From Alopecurus myosuroides (Eukaryota; Streptophyta; Magnoliopsida; Poales; Poaceae): a stretch of DNA of 64,000 nt. This document shows positions 1 through 10,985 of this stretch, one piece after another (the first letter of the stretch is position 1; each line of letters begins with the position of its first letter). Under the pieces are notes generated by a model. That model saw nothing but the letters and a program-made list of their open reading frames with translations, ran no database searches and was not told where the DNA came from. The position numbers were made by a program, and so were the translations under genes. Where the stretch lies: positions 327,948,482 to 328,012,481 of the forward strand of contig CM054057.1 in NCBI GenBank assembly GCA_028641055.1. The letters are read 5' to 3'.

Positions 1-73
1 CAGTCCCCGAGATCAATTTCAGATTGCAGAGTAGAATTTCAACTCGGATAAGAGGGTACATACACATCTTTGC

Positions 74-2239
74 TCACGAATGAAAACGACGGAGTAGAGC
101 TACATTCCAAGGGCGCTTGGTTTCCTCTCCGGATTTATCTGCCCTGTTCGCCTGTGGTGGGCGCACATCTACAAGATAGTAAGCATCGCTGTGCAGCGCT
201 TTGCTCACAATGAAAGGCCCTTCCCATGGAGGAGACAACTTGTGCATCCCGGCTGTGCGCTGCACAAGCCTAAGGACCATGTCTCCTTCTCGGAAAACCC
301 TTGGGTTCACCTTTCGGCTATGATAACGCCGCAGGTTTTGCTGGTAGATAGCCGATCATGACAGAGTCAGCTCTCTTGCTTCTTCAAGCAGGTCAACGTC
401 GTGTTCTCGAGCTTCTCTCGCCTCCACCTCTGTGTAGAGGGTTAGTCGGGGGGAGTCATGCTCTAAGTCTATTGGCAACACGGCCTCAGCCCCGTATACC
501 AAGAAGAATGGCGTGTAGCCGGTTGACCGGTTAGGGGTAGTCCTTAGACTCCACAACACCGCTGGCAACTCGTCCAACCAACACCCAGGTGTTTTCAGCA
601 GTGGCTCCATCAGCCTTGGCTTTATGCCTGCCAGTACCATGCCATTTGCTCTTTCAACTTGCCCATTGGAAGCGGGATGCGCGACTGACGCAACGTCTAA
701 TCGGATATGCTTATCTCTGCAGAACCGCACCATTGCTCCCTCAGCAAAGTTTGTGCCGTTGTCGGTGATGATACTGTGCGGGTAGCCATATCTCAGGATT
801 ATATCCTTCACGAATTTCACAGCTGTGGCCCCATCACACCTCCGAATAGGTTTCACTTCAATCCACTTGGTGAACTTGTCCACCATGACCAAGATGTGAG
901 TCATGTTGCCTCTAGCCGGCTGGAAAGGCCCAACCATGTCCAAACACCAAACAGCAAATGGCCAGGTGATAGGAATTGTTTTCAACTCGGAAGCAGGCAT
1001 GTGAATCTTACTTGCGAACATCTGGCAGCTTGTGCACTTCCTCACGATATCCTCAGCTTGCTGCAGTGCTGTGAGCTAGTAGAAGCCATGCCGGAAAGCT
1101 TTCTGGACTAGCGCCCGAGAAGAGGCATGGTGCCCGCATTCTCCTTGGTGTATCTCTACCAGGATCTCTTCTCCTTCTGTTGGGTCCACACAACGTTGCA
1201 GCACGCCAGTGGCACTTCTCTTGTGCAGCACATCTCGGACTATTGTGTAGCCTTTGGATCTTCTCTGAATCTGCCTTGCAGTCACCTCATCTTCAGGTAG
1301 AGTACCGTCCCTTAGAAAGGATAATATGGGCATAGCCCAACTCGGTGTCTCCCGTGCGGGAAACACTGGTTCGTCCACTTCCATTGGGACAGGTACCTCT
1401 GTTTGCTCTTTAGGGGTGGGAGCACTTCTTTGAAGCCCAGACCGATTAGCAAGGACCTCCTCAATGAATGCGACAGTCCCCGGGTTAAGGACATCAGTCC
1501 CCGAGTAAGGAGTGGCAGTCCCCGGGTAAAGAATGGCAGTCCCCGAGTCAGGAGTGGCAGTCCCCGAGTAGGGAGTGGCAGTCCCCGAGTAGGGAATGGC
1601 AGTCCCCGAGTAAGGAGTGGCAGTCCCCGAGTAAGGAGTGGCAGTCCCCGAGTAGGGAATGGCAGTCCCCGGGTAGGGAATGGCAGTCCCCGAGTAGAGG
1701 ACGGCAGTCCCCGGGTTTCCTGTAGCACCCTCCAAGTCAATCTCCATGGGATCAGATTCCTCACTTGGCAGAGAAGGAACAAATATGGACTCCGAGTTGG
1801 GAGAAGGCTTGATGGATGGCTTCCTCAAATGCTCCAAGGCGATTCCCGCCGGGATGGATTGCCGAGAAGATCCCAACTTGGATAACTCATCTGCTGCTTC
1901 GTTCTCTGCTCGATGAATGTGCTGGAACTCACAACCTTCGAAAAATCCAGTCATAGACTGCACCAGGAAGCGATATGATGCCATGTTGGCATCTAGAGCA
2001 TCCCATGTACCCGAGACTTGCTGCACCACCAGATCTGAATCTCCATAGCATATGATGCGCTGCACGCCCATCTCCTTGGCTACTCGCAAGCCATGTACCA
2101 CTGCCTCATACTCTGCAACATTGTTGGACGCCTTGAAATGAATCTGCAGCACATACTTGAGTTGATCTCGCTTGGGTGATGTCAGCACCACGCCAGCACC
2201 AAGGCCTTCCTTCACCTTCGAGCCATCAAAGTGCATCTT
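74..2239 (-). pseudogene. archaeal-type RNase H plus integrase part of Tat polyprotein (copy A)
   Basis: Reading down from 2236, residues HFDGSK, NNVAEYE, GDSDLVV and HRAENEAADEL supply the D-E-D-D metal-binding set of an archaeal-type RNase H. A proline/serine-rich linker built from a 21-bp tandem repeat follows. Integrase comes next: the CTSCQ zinc-finger end near 1020, LDMVGPF for the first Asp, IITDNGTNF for the second, and NGQVERAN for the Glu, so the DDE triad is present. The C-terminal integrase segment (RVFREGDMVLR) ends at a plausible natural stop at 74-76. In-frame stops at 1076-1078 (where related proteins have Trp) and 356-358 (CGA to TGA type) break the frame. The frame is otherwise continuous, so this was one polyprotein. 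Confidence 0.88.
1474..1725 (-). repeat. 21-bp in-frame minisatellite inside the Tat polyprotein, about 12 units
   Basis: CAGTCCCC recurs every 21 bases from 1474 to 1705, giving twelve units. On the minus strand each unit encodes a heptad of the type GTATPYS with small substitutions, so the array keeps the reading frame. It lies between the second RNase H and the integrase. The first eleven bases of the window carry one more CAGTCCCCGAG-like copy outside the coding region. The exact period and frame preservation indicate expansion by slippage or unequal exchange while the element was coding (inference). Confidence 0.9.
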
Positions 2240-3688
2240 TCAGTAATTGGAAACTGGAGCAGGAGGTTCATACTGCACCTCGGCCCAGTCCACAAGAAAT
2301 TCCGCCAGGATCTGAGACTTGATGGCATCTCTTCTCGCATACGCGAGAGCATACGCAGCTAGCTCAATCGCCCACTTGGCTACTCTGCCACTCGCCTCCT
2401 TGTTGCCCATGATATCCGAGATGGGAGCAGAGCTCACAACTGTGATAGGATGCTCCTGGAAATAATGCTTTAGCTTCCTGGCGCCCAGGTACACGCCGTA
2501 GGTCATCTTCTGGTAGTGCGGGTAGTTTTGCTTGGAACTGGACAGTACTTCACTGAGATAGTATACTGGGCGCTGCACGCTCTTGCCTTCTTCTTCTCGT
2601 TCCACCACAATCACCACGCTGACTACTCGGTTAGTCGCAGCAATGTACAGCAGCATTGGCTCCTTGGGTAGCGGACTAGCCAAGATGGGAGCACTAGCCA
2701 GCATTGCTTTCAGCTCATTGAATGCCACGTCCGCTTGCGGAGTCCAGACAAACTTGTCACTTTTCTTCATCAGTTGATACAGAGGCAGGGCCTTCTCGCC
2801 CATTCGGCCTAGAAAACGACTCAGAGATGCCAAGCAACCTGTGAATTTCTGCACATCTTTCAGTGATCTCGGCAAAAACATGCTCTCAATAGCTTTTATC
2901 TTAGAAGGATTGGCTTCAATGCCCCGACTAGAAACTAGAAAACCGAGCAGCTTCCCAGCCGGTACACCAAAGGTGCACTTACTCGGATTCAGTTTCATTT
3001 TGTACTTGCGTAGGTTAGCAAAGGTTTCCTCCAGGTCGGCAAGCAGAGTATGTGTTTTATTCGTTTTGATGACAATGTCATCTACGTACACTTGCACATT
3101 CTTGCCGAGCTGGTCGTGCAAGCATTTCTGCATGCATCTCTGATAGGTTGCACCCGCATTCCTCAAGCCAAAACACATGACACGATAGCAATAAGCCCCG
3201 TACGGGGTAATGAAAGCAGTCTTTATTTGATCAGCAGGATTGAGTGCAATCTGGTGGAAACCAGAGTAGGCATCTATGAAAGACAGCAGTTCACAACCAG
3301 CAGTGGAATCGATCACCTGATCGATGCGAGGTAGCGGGAAAGGATCCTTGGGGCATGCCTTGTTCAAGTCGGTGTAGTCGACACACATGCGCCATGCAGT
3401 GGCAGCCTTGGGATCCTCCTTCTTCTTCTCGACCATGACCGGGTTTGCTAGCCAATCCGGATGCAGCACCTCCATGATGAAATTGCTTATCAGTAACTTG
3501 GTGATCTGGTCACCAATGGCCTTCCTTCTCTCATCTCCGAAGCGGCGCATAGCCTGCTTCACTGGCTTGGCGTCAGGACGCACATGTAAAGAGTGCTCAA
3601 CCAACTCCCTCGGGACTCCTGGTAGATCTTCATTGGACCAGGCGAATACATCCCGATTCTCACGGAGGAAGTGGATGAGCTCGCTTTC
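2240..3688 (-). pseudogene. reverse transcriptase and first RNase H of Tat polyprotein (copy A)
   Basis: The reading frame from 3604 downward shows the plant Gypsy RT sequence order: CVDYTDLNKACPKDPFPLPR in the fingers, AYSGFHQI, then the catalytic YVDDIV box. A retroviral-type RNase H follows (PVYYLSEVL, HYFQEHPI). Where an active enzyme would carry the first catalytic Asp, the sequence reads LYIAATNR, so this RNase H looks inactive. Tat elements typically rely on the second domain, which follows directly. A TGA at 2240-2242 (Trp codon in origin) separates the two RNase H parts, and the same frame continues at 2236. The segment 3605-3688 is open and links to the protease. Confidence 0.9.
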
Positions 3689-4393
3689 CTATTTCTCCGC
3701 CAACCCGGAGCCAATGATGGCTACACGGTCGGGGAACTCGGGGTCGACCTGGACCTTCTTTGTCTCCTTGGCAGCCTGAAAAGCAGTGCCGTGCTGGGTA
3801 CTCGGCACACCTTGCGCGCCAGCTTGCGCGGATTGCGCCATAGCTACCACCTCATACATCTTCTTCTTCTCGGCAGCAATCACCATCGACTCCGCCAACT
3901 GGGAGCTAGCAGAAGCACACTCCATGGACTTCTTGTAATCTCCAGAGATGGTAATGATGCCATTGGGACCAGGGATCTTCATCTTCAGATATGCAACATG
4001 GGTAGAGGCCATGAACTTGCTCAGAGAAGGCCTGCCGAGTAGAGCATGGTAAGGACTCTGATGGTCCACCACCTCGAACTGCAGGCGCTCTGTGCGGCAG
4101 TTATCCCTGGTGCCGAATAGCACATCGATCCACACTCGGCCAATCGGGTTGCACGAGATCTCGGGCACAATGCCATGGAAGGTGGTCTTGCTAGGCAGCA
4201 TCATGTTCTCGGCCAGGCCAAGCTTCTCGAGTGTGTCTTTGTACACGATGTTGATGCTGCTGCCGTTGTCGATTAGCACCTTGCTGAACCTCACATTCTT
4301 CTCGGGACCCAGGAAGGTAGGATCCAGCACCAAGGCATAGCTACCCGGATTGGGCATCACCTTGGGATGATCTACTCGCGACCACCTGATCTC
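3689..4393 (-). pseudogene. aspartic protease segment of Tat polyprotein (copy A)
   Basis: The reading frame contains VLIDNGSSINIVY, the D-x-G active-site motif of retrotransposon aspartic proteases, followed by the conserved LLGRPSLSKFMA region. The equivalent stretch in copy B is at about 63540-64000 and is uninterrupted. This segment is bounded by in-frame stops at 4394-4396 and 3689-3691, both TAG and both compatible with CAG-to-TAG change. The enzyme would normally cut the gag-pol precursor inside the virus-like particle. Confidence 0.85.
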
Positions 4394-7144
4394 CTAGTCA
4401 CACCAATACATGTAGTGAGGGACAGCAGGAATCACTGCATTGACCTCCATGGCCCGCCTGTGCTGTGATTGCTTGTCGACTGGCTCAGAAGTGAAGATCA
4501 TGTAGCTCTCGTGGTGCTCTTGGTACTGATTGGAGCCTCCGCCCCCATTGTTGCCGTTGTTGTTGTTGCTCTGGTAGTTGTTGTTGCCTCTGTTGTTGTT
4601 GTTGCGGTTGTAGTTGTTGTTGTTGTTGCGGTATCTCTCATTGTTGAAGTTTTGGTTGGCTCCTAAAGCCACCTGGTTCACATTCTCTCTTCTCGGGTAC
4701 ACTGGCGGCCGAGCTGCGGGTGCGCGAGTAGGCTGCACATTGGCATTGGCTGCTGGCAGAGGGGGAGGAGGAGGCAAGCCATCACTCTTGATCACATCCC
4801 ACCACTCGCACTGCCGAGTAGTGTGGTTGGCGGGCCTCGAGGGGTGGTGAGTGTGAAAACTGCATGGGCCATCCTTCATGTCATCAAAGACAAACTTCTT
4901 CGGCTGCTCGGAGTTCCCGCTACCCGACTGAGAGGTGCGAAATGGCTTCTTGTTGCCTTGGCCCTGGTTCTGGTTCTGCCCGTAGGCTCCAGCAGGTTTT
5001 TGCCTCTGGCTGCCACCAGCTCCAACAGTCACTGCATTCACCTCTTCAGATCATACCGAGTATCTACTCGGCGCTTGTTGCGGAACTCGTTGCGCTTGCT
5101 GTTGCTGAAGTTTCTTCTCGGCTCAGAGGAGTCCATCAGTGGCTAAGTTGGATCACCAAGTGCGTACTGATCCGCAATCTTGATGGTCTCCGCCAGAGTG
5201 TTCGGCATCTCCCTCTGCAATCGCTACCACAGCATGCTGCCATGCCTGCATCCCTGCGCAAACCAAGTAATGGCCTGTGCTTCATTCACACCCTCACAGG
5301 TGTTCCTCAATGTACTCCACCGAGTAAGATACTCGCGGTCTGTCTCATCTTCTTGCTGCCTGCAAGCTGATAGCTGTTGTGGCCTATTCGGCCTCTTGTA
5401 TGTGCTCGTGAAGTTGCTGATGAAGGCATCCGAGAAGTCCAGCCAGCAGTTGATGCTGTTCTTGGGCAAGTTGTTGAGCCAAGTGCGAGCTGGACCCTCT
5501 AGCATCTGCGGAACGTAGCGCACAACCCATCTTCTGTTGCCATTCGCGATATGGACCGTGGTGACATAGTCATTGAGCCAATCTTCAGGCTTGGTGCTGC
5601 CATTGTAGCTCTTGGTGCCTCTTGCAAGCTGGAAGTTCTTCACGGACGGCTCGTTCATGATGCGCGGGCCAAAGCACTCGGGGCCAGGAGGACCCGTGCT
5701 CTCCAGCCGCGCCGACAAGCTGATCCGGTCCAACTGATGCCTCGCATCTCCTGGCGCCAGCATGCGCTCGCCAACACGATCATGGACATCATAGCCGGCC
5801 ATCTCCATGGCCGAGTAGCCATCATCATACCTGTCCACCTGCACAGCTGCAGGCTGCTCCACCGGGTTGGCGACTGGTGCCACTGCGCACGGCTGCTGCC
5901 TCTGCCGAGTAGGCGGAGCAGCGGGACGCCGAGAAGGACCTGGGCGCGCTTCATCTCGGGCTCGGCTTTGAGCTTGATGGGCTTGAGAGCCTGCTCTTGC
6001 AGCATTGTGTTCCTGCCCCGGGCTGCTGCGGCACAGCAAGCTGTCTCGCGGCAGCAGCCGGGTCATACACCTGCATTTGCCTATCCCTGCCCGAACGCCC
6101 GCTGCGGCTCTTCTCGCGGCTGGGGTGCGGAGACGAGGCTTGATCGTTAGATCTAGCCGCGTGCGAGTGAACCACCTGCGAAGCCCCAGCACCCGGGTTG
6201 GCCTTCCGGAACTCCTCGTTTTGCCTAGCAGCCTCCAACACCAACTCGTTGAGTCTTTCTTGCTGCCTAACACGCGCATCGCCATCTAGGCGAGGCAACT
6301 CGGCAGCTACAGCCTCTGCAGCTCTAAGTGTCTTGGCGGGCGTGCTATATCTGGGCCTAGTGGAGGTGTTTGCGGTGGCGGACTGAGCAGGAGCCTCTAC
6401 AACTGTCGCCATCTCGGCACCAAGATTGCGCCGAGTGGCACCTACTCTGCTAGCCCTCCTAGCAACTGGCGTGAAGCCGTGAGCCTTGTTGTACTCGAGC
6501 TGATCTAGACTCAACTCCAACCTCACCTTATCCAACTCCGCCTGCTCAGCAAGCAGCTCCAGGCGTTGCCGCTCGAGCTGCTCCCTCATGGCCAGGAGCT
6601 CGATGTCGGTGGGGGTTGGCATGCCAGGACGCGTAGCCGACGCGGGAATGACCGTAGACGTGGAAGGCGGCAAGTTGCTCTCCTTCTCGTAGGGCCGGTG
6701 AACCCTGCCACCAGCAGCCGGTGCATCAATCTCCTCGACGACGGCCGCAGCGTCCGTAGCGGCTGCGCCAACGTTTGCCGCCAAGCCCGTCACCATCACC
6801 TCAGCGCAGTCCGCAGAGCGGCACGCGGGCCTTCCGCGAGCAGCGATCACCGCGGGAGGATCCTCCGCGTCATGCACCAGCTCGGGGTACGCGTGGTTGG
6901 CGACGGTGGCGACGTAGACGAGGTGAGAGCCGAAGGAGATCACCGAGCCACCCTCTGGCATGGCCCTGCCGCCGAAATCGCCGGCGTTGTCGGTGACGAA
7001 GTCGAAGGAGCCGAATCTGTGGACAAGGCCACAGGCTACGCGCTCCGCTGAAGAAGATCCCGTCCGAACAGAAACTCCAACCAGCGCCGCTGGTTGCCCC
7101 ACGGTGGGCGCCAACTGTCGTGGTGGTGTCACGGCAGATGCCAT
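4394..7144 (-). pseudogene. gag region of Tat element, broken by stops and frameshifts (copy A)
   Basis: The frame opens at 7144 inside the LTR end (MASAVTPP) and reads through the primer-binding site. It contains a basic coiled-coil-like stretch (REQLERQRLELLAEQAELDK) and then the conserved capsid core (KPEDWLNDYVT, EGPARTWLNNLP, DREYLTRWSTLRNTCEG). Towards the end come a Cys/His motif (CSFHTHH...HTTRQC) and an Asn-rich run from about 4540 to 4660. Compared with copy B there is a frameshift near 5990, a stop at 5224-5226, a stop inside GDPT*PL near 5138, a one-base loss near 5060 and a stop at 4394-4396. Gag would form the particle shell; this copy cannot. Confidence 0.85.
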
Positions 7145-7991
7145 GGGATGGCTAAAGATGTGGGAACGAAGGACGCTGGAGGTGCTCGGGGAGGGATCAC
7201 GCGACGAGTAGCCGCGTGAGGTACGAAGTAAACACTGTAAACAACACGATCTACCCAGGTTCAGGGCCCTCGTGAGGAGGTAAAACCCCTACTCCTGCCT
7301 TTCTTTGTGTATTCAGGTGTCTCACCGAGTAGCCACAGTACAATGTTCTTGCTACCGAGTAGCCACTCTCCTCTCTAGGTGATGAACTAGGTCAAGAATT
7401 AGGTCACCAAGTGTTCCTCTCGATCGGATCCCTCACGCAGGAGGCGGCGGGGCACCTTATATACACGGTGCCCAGCCGGATACGTCCAAACATGGACAAG
7501 TGTCGACATAGTGTGCACATCGTCCTTCTTCCGGGTTCCCGCTGACAGCTTTGGTTCCTAATCTTGGCTGCATCTGGAAAGTCGTTGGGCAAAACAAGGG
7601 GACAGACTGGTATCACTGTGCCAAACACAGAGTAGGCCCCCCTTATCCTGCGACGGCCTGCTTCCATGCTGTCACTGTCAGGCAGGCCGGTCCCAGATGA
7701 ACAGTAGTTCGAATACTGCCAAGTACGGACCCAGGATACGCGGGATCCTGTGTCAGAACGGCTCCTTTGACTTTCTGGCCCGAGTAGGTTCCCGCCAATT
7801 TTACTCGGGCCAACTCTTCTACTCGAATGGACAGAACTTGATTGATATCTCCTTCTGGTCATCTTGAGGCGAGACCGAGTAGCAGTCAACCGGGTAGCAG
7901 GTACCGAGTAGGCGGCTACTCGACCAAATCTCTCTTCTGTAAGTTGTTTTTACCACGTGCCTTTACCCTACTCGGGGGTAACCCCCCGACA
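7116..7991 (-). repeat. 5' LTR of Tat copy A (876 bp)
   Basis: The minus-strand LTR begins TGTCGGGGGGTTACCCCCGA at 7991 and ends CGACA at 7116, so it has matching TGTCG/CGACA ends. The primer-binding site (minus strand TTGGCGCCCACCGTGGGG) abuts it just below 7116. The copy B LTR (59912-60769, 858 bp) starts and ends the same way. Both carry many copies of a CGAGTA-type motif. Confidence 0.92.
7455..7464 (-). promoter_or_regulatory. TATA box of the copy A LTR promoter
   Basis: The minus strand reads GTATATAAGG, the same TATA core found at 60431-60440 in the copy B LTR, in a similar GC-rich context. It would drive the genomic RNA of the element. No transcription start can be seen from sequence alone. 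Confidence 0.55.
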
Positions 7992-8362
7992 TTGCAAGAT
8001 TTACTTAGAAAGCTGAATGGAGTATTATCATATTTCCAGTTGCCTATACGTATCACCATGCATATTATCCTTTGTACTTCCTGTTTCTTGCCTGATTACA
8101 CTCTTCATTAAGAAGTTTATTGTCCAATGATATATCTTTAGCATTTTACAATTTTGTAAACCTGATATCGATGTGTTGATGTTACAGAAAAGTGTTACAG
8201 CGATATCTTATTTAGAGGTGACGGGTGAAGTGACAAGTCAGTTAAGAAAAACAATTAACATTGCATTATGCTATATTTGGGACTATTTAGTTAATATGAA
8301 ATTGGTTGAAGACAGTTGCGCAAGCGGTCTTGACCCGTCTGTTTCGTTTGCTCTCTTTGCAG

Positions 8363-8473
8363 CATAGTCATGGGAGTCAAGCTCTGAAAAAGCCTGGCAT
8401 GGCGACACAACCCTCTCTGAAGCCTCGATGCCCCATTTCCACACTCCACAAGACCAGGCTGCAATATGTGTAA
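8363..8473 (+). other. possible 3' exon remnant
   Basis: A pyrimidine-rich tract ends in the acceptor TTTGCAG at 8356-8362. After it, 36 codons stay open to TAA at 8471-8473 (peptide contains ALKKPGMATQPSLKPRC). Composition is richer in GC than its surroundings. I recognise no family. It could be the last exon of a gene disrupted by the Tat insertion at 7991, or chance. Confidence 0.2.
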
Positions 8474-9708
8474 GCTTATTTACAACATAAGTATTTGCGA
8501 AATAGAAGTCTGACGCAATGGAACAATTGAAAAGCCAGAAGTTTCTGTGTTGCTGTTTTTGTACATGCTATTCAAGAGAAGACAAAATTTCTGATCTGAG
8601 ACCGAAAGTGGTCATGTTTGTTGTTCTTGTACAAGCTATTTGAAGATAACAACATAATTTATGATCTTGCTCCTGGTAGCATAGGCAGCTTGGCTACAAT
8701 AAGAGATATTTTGCCATGTGCGAGAGATGCATCTTAACGGGAGCTGGGAGCATCCCAAGCTAATGAGATCTCTCCAACTTCAGCTGGTTTTCTAAAAAAT
8801 CTCAACTATATTTAGGATTTATTTCCTGATTCATGATTATCGACCCTTCTTACTATATACAGCGTGCATTTTTCTTTCTCTTGTTTCTATAGATCGAACA
8901 AAATTTATTTAGAGTTTTATCTGATTTACTACCCACCATTAACATCCTGGCTATCAATCTACTTCCTTCATATTTTCCTATTCCATTTGTATATTTACAA
9001 ATGCTTTTGGGAGATGTATCAGGAGTAATATTTTTCGTTTAATAATCTGATCGGTCCTTTCGCTAGACTGGCACTCGTGCTTTGGATTATACATTTGTAC
9101 ATATTGTTACACTTTCAAAAAACGCCGCCAGAAATTCAATAATTGTGGTGTAAAGTTTGGAGATAATTGCTCTACTTTACCGTCTGACCCTCTTCCTTAG
9201 GAAGATGTCAATTTTTTTACATGATGTAGGAAGATAAAAACAACTATCTTCATCTGATCCGTCATTACTGACTTGCTTCCTAATTATTTTACATCTTACT
9301 AATTGCATCGAATACCCTCCCTAGGAAACTCGAAACAAAACATTCGGTAATAATGTATTTGTAAATAATTTATATATAAAATATTTAGCATCGTTGCATG
9401 TACGTTGAATATAGTGCATGATATAATCTCACATGCATAGAATATGAAATTATCAAAATAGACGGGCGCAGCAACATGCGCCATCATGGTCTAGTTTTCT
9501 ATATAAGCTGTTTGAGCCGTAGGATCATACCTTATAGGAACAAGTAGTTAGACACGTGGAACACACATATCACATTATATTTAGCAGATATATTCAAACA
9601 ATTAGTTTAATTAGAAATCCCCATATTTGACATGAGCCGACTTATATGATCTGAACATCTCACATAAAGTTTCGAACCTCAAGTTTGTCGATGTATCTCA
9701 AACTTAGC

Positions 9709-9909
9709 TTAGTAAAAGTAATTTTTTTTTGCCTCTTTCAGGGAAGTGGCCTCCATCACCGGGCACTCAACGGTGTTCACCAAGCTCTTGATTCTGCTCC
9801 TCAGCTTGTCCATTTCGTAGTCGAGTGGTGTCGCAGCTGAACATCCAAGTGAAGTAGTCATTTGAACGGCTGAAATACCATGTCCATGATAGATAGCCAC
9901 AAACTCCAT
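9709..9909 (-). other. short unassigned open frame next to the hAT insertion
   Basis: 66 codons on the minus strand, including a plausible soluble segment (MDKLRSRIKSLVNTVECPV). The ATG at 9909 lies three bases from the target duplication of the hAT element, so the insertion would sit in its 5' region. On the plus strand the same stretch is preceded by a T-rich tract and CAG (9742), so it could equally be a plus-strand exon. No family recognised; function unknown. Confidence 0.2.
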
Positions 9910-9919
9910 TGTCGTGAAC

Positions 9920-10204
9920 TATACCTGGCCAAAGTTCGGGCCGGGCCTACAAAAAATTAGCGGGCAAAACTCAGTCTCGGCCCGGCCCGACTGTCGGGCT
10001 GCAGAAGTCGGGCCCGAGCCCGAGAAAGCCCGACCAGGTCCGGCCCGCCTACGGCCAAAAACGGTTTTGCCGGGTCCAAGCCCGGCCCGATCCGACCGCC
10101 GGGCTTAGATTCCAGGCCCGAGCCCGGCCCGACGGTGTTGTCGTGCTCAACCCGGCCCGGGATTTTTGGGTCGGGTCGGGTCGGGCTGCCCATGGCCAGG
10201 TATA
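9920..10204. mobile_element. hAT-type MITE, 285 bp, GC-rich CCCGGCC-rich interior
   Basis: The ends are inverted: TATACCTGGCC at 9920-9930 and GGCCAGGTATA at 10194-10204. They are flanked by an exact 8-bp direct repeat, TCGTGAAC, at 9912-9919 and 10205-10212. An 8-bp target duplication is diagnostic for the hAT superfamily. The interior is dominated by variants of GGCCCGA/CGGGCC on both strands and encodes nothing. It is non-autonomous and would need a transposase in trans. Confidence 0.88.
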
Positions 10205-10212
10205 TCGTGAAC

Positions 10213-10619
10213 CAAGGTTTCAATATATTATATAGAAAAATATACGATGTGATTCCTTGGAAAGACAAAATCCATGTTTGATTGCCCTCGGACGGGTGTG
10301 CGTAGGCTCACGATCTACTCGATTTTGTTCTCGTCTGTCGTGGTTCCGCAAGGAAAACGCTCCCTTGCCTCCGAAGGATGGAGTCTCGCGAGTCCTCTGG
10401 ACGCTCTAAGTGATACGCGTCGCTCGCGTGGGGAGACAAGGAGGAGGACCCAGACCCACCACCAGGATGCGTACGAGCAGTTGCCTTATCTATTCGCGGA
10501 CGCTCTCATCCACTCGTTTCATTCCCCTTCCCCTTCCTTTTCTCATTTTCTCATCGTACACTAGACGTTTTCTCATGGTGCGGACGCACTACTGCCTTGG
10601 CTACATGCCCCTGCAATAG
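10213..10619. other. non-genic stretch right of the hAT MITE
   Basis: About 400 bp of mixed composition with short open frames but no recognisable protein, splice pattern or terminal repeats. I see nothing that can be annotated further. Confidence 0.4.
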
Positions 10620-10985
10620 CACAATTTTTTTTCTGCAATAATCTTTTTGTTTTGCTATGGTAGTATAAATTATTTGCTAAAAATATCTCCGACGAGGTCT
10701 CCGGCGAAGTCAGTTTTTGTTATAATAGAAGACTTTTTTTCCCTACAATTGTTTTTTCGGTTTTGCTATAATAGTACATTTTTTTGCTAAAAATGTCTCT
10801 GGCGAAATCAAATTTTTGCTGCAATAGCGTAATTTTTTTGCTGCAATTACCTTTCGTTTTTGCTATAGTAGTACAAAATATTTGCGGAGAGCACGCCTTT
10901 TTATTTGTTATATTTTGTCTTTTTTTTTGCTCACTGCAGAAAAAACGGGAGTTGTGCAATAAAAACGGGAGTTGTGTAGCAAAAA
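10620..10985. repeat. T-rich degenerate tandem repeat, about three 80-100-bp units
   Basis: Blocks of the form GCTATAATAGTACA ... TTTGCTAAAAATGTCTC ... GGCGAA recur around 10655, 10770 and 10860. Between them lie T-runs with TTTGCTGCAATAG. Units are imperfect. The style (TTTTGCTACAA-like words) resembles the interior of the element at 25838-26270, which suggests a decayed DNA transposon of a similar kind, but I could not find matching ends. Confidence 0.5.

Larger units (their letters stand above)
1..7991 (-). mobile_element. Ty3/Gypsy LTR retrotransposon, Tat lineage, decayed (copy A)
   Basis: The element runs on the minus strand. Its 5' LTR is at 7116-7991, the primer-binding site lies just below 7116, and gag, protease, RT, RNase H, a second archaeal-type RNase H and integrase follow down to about position 74. 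The 3' LTR must lie left of the window. The order PR-RT-RNH-aRNH-INT with two RNase H domains is the hallmark of the plant Tat lineage of Ty3/Gypsy (established knowledge). A related copy sits on the plus strand from 59912 and shares LTR ends, primer site and gag. At least seven premature stops and several frameshifts show that this copy cannot make its proteins. The five bases after the LTR (7992-7996, TTGCA) are the candidate target duplication; the other side is not visible. Confidence 0.93.
7992..9911. other. AT-rich non-genic stretch with a possible exon remnant
   Basis: About 1.9 kb without a long conserved reading frame. The sequence is AT-rich with many T-runs, as in introns or decayed repeats. 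A short open stretch behind a good splice acceptor is listed separately at 8363-8473, and a minus-strand frame at 9709-9909. No terminal inverted repeats, LTR ends or RNA genes were recognised. Confidence 0.5.

Noticed and set aside
707..1111. Plus-strand open frame opposite the integrase of Tat copy A
   Set aside because: Antisense shadow of a recognised integrase; no start context, homology or codon pattern of its own.
1403..1885. Repetitive plus-strand frame with SPRVRSG repeats
   Set aside because: It is the other strand of the 21-bp minisatellite in the Tat polyprotein; any frame through that array is open.
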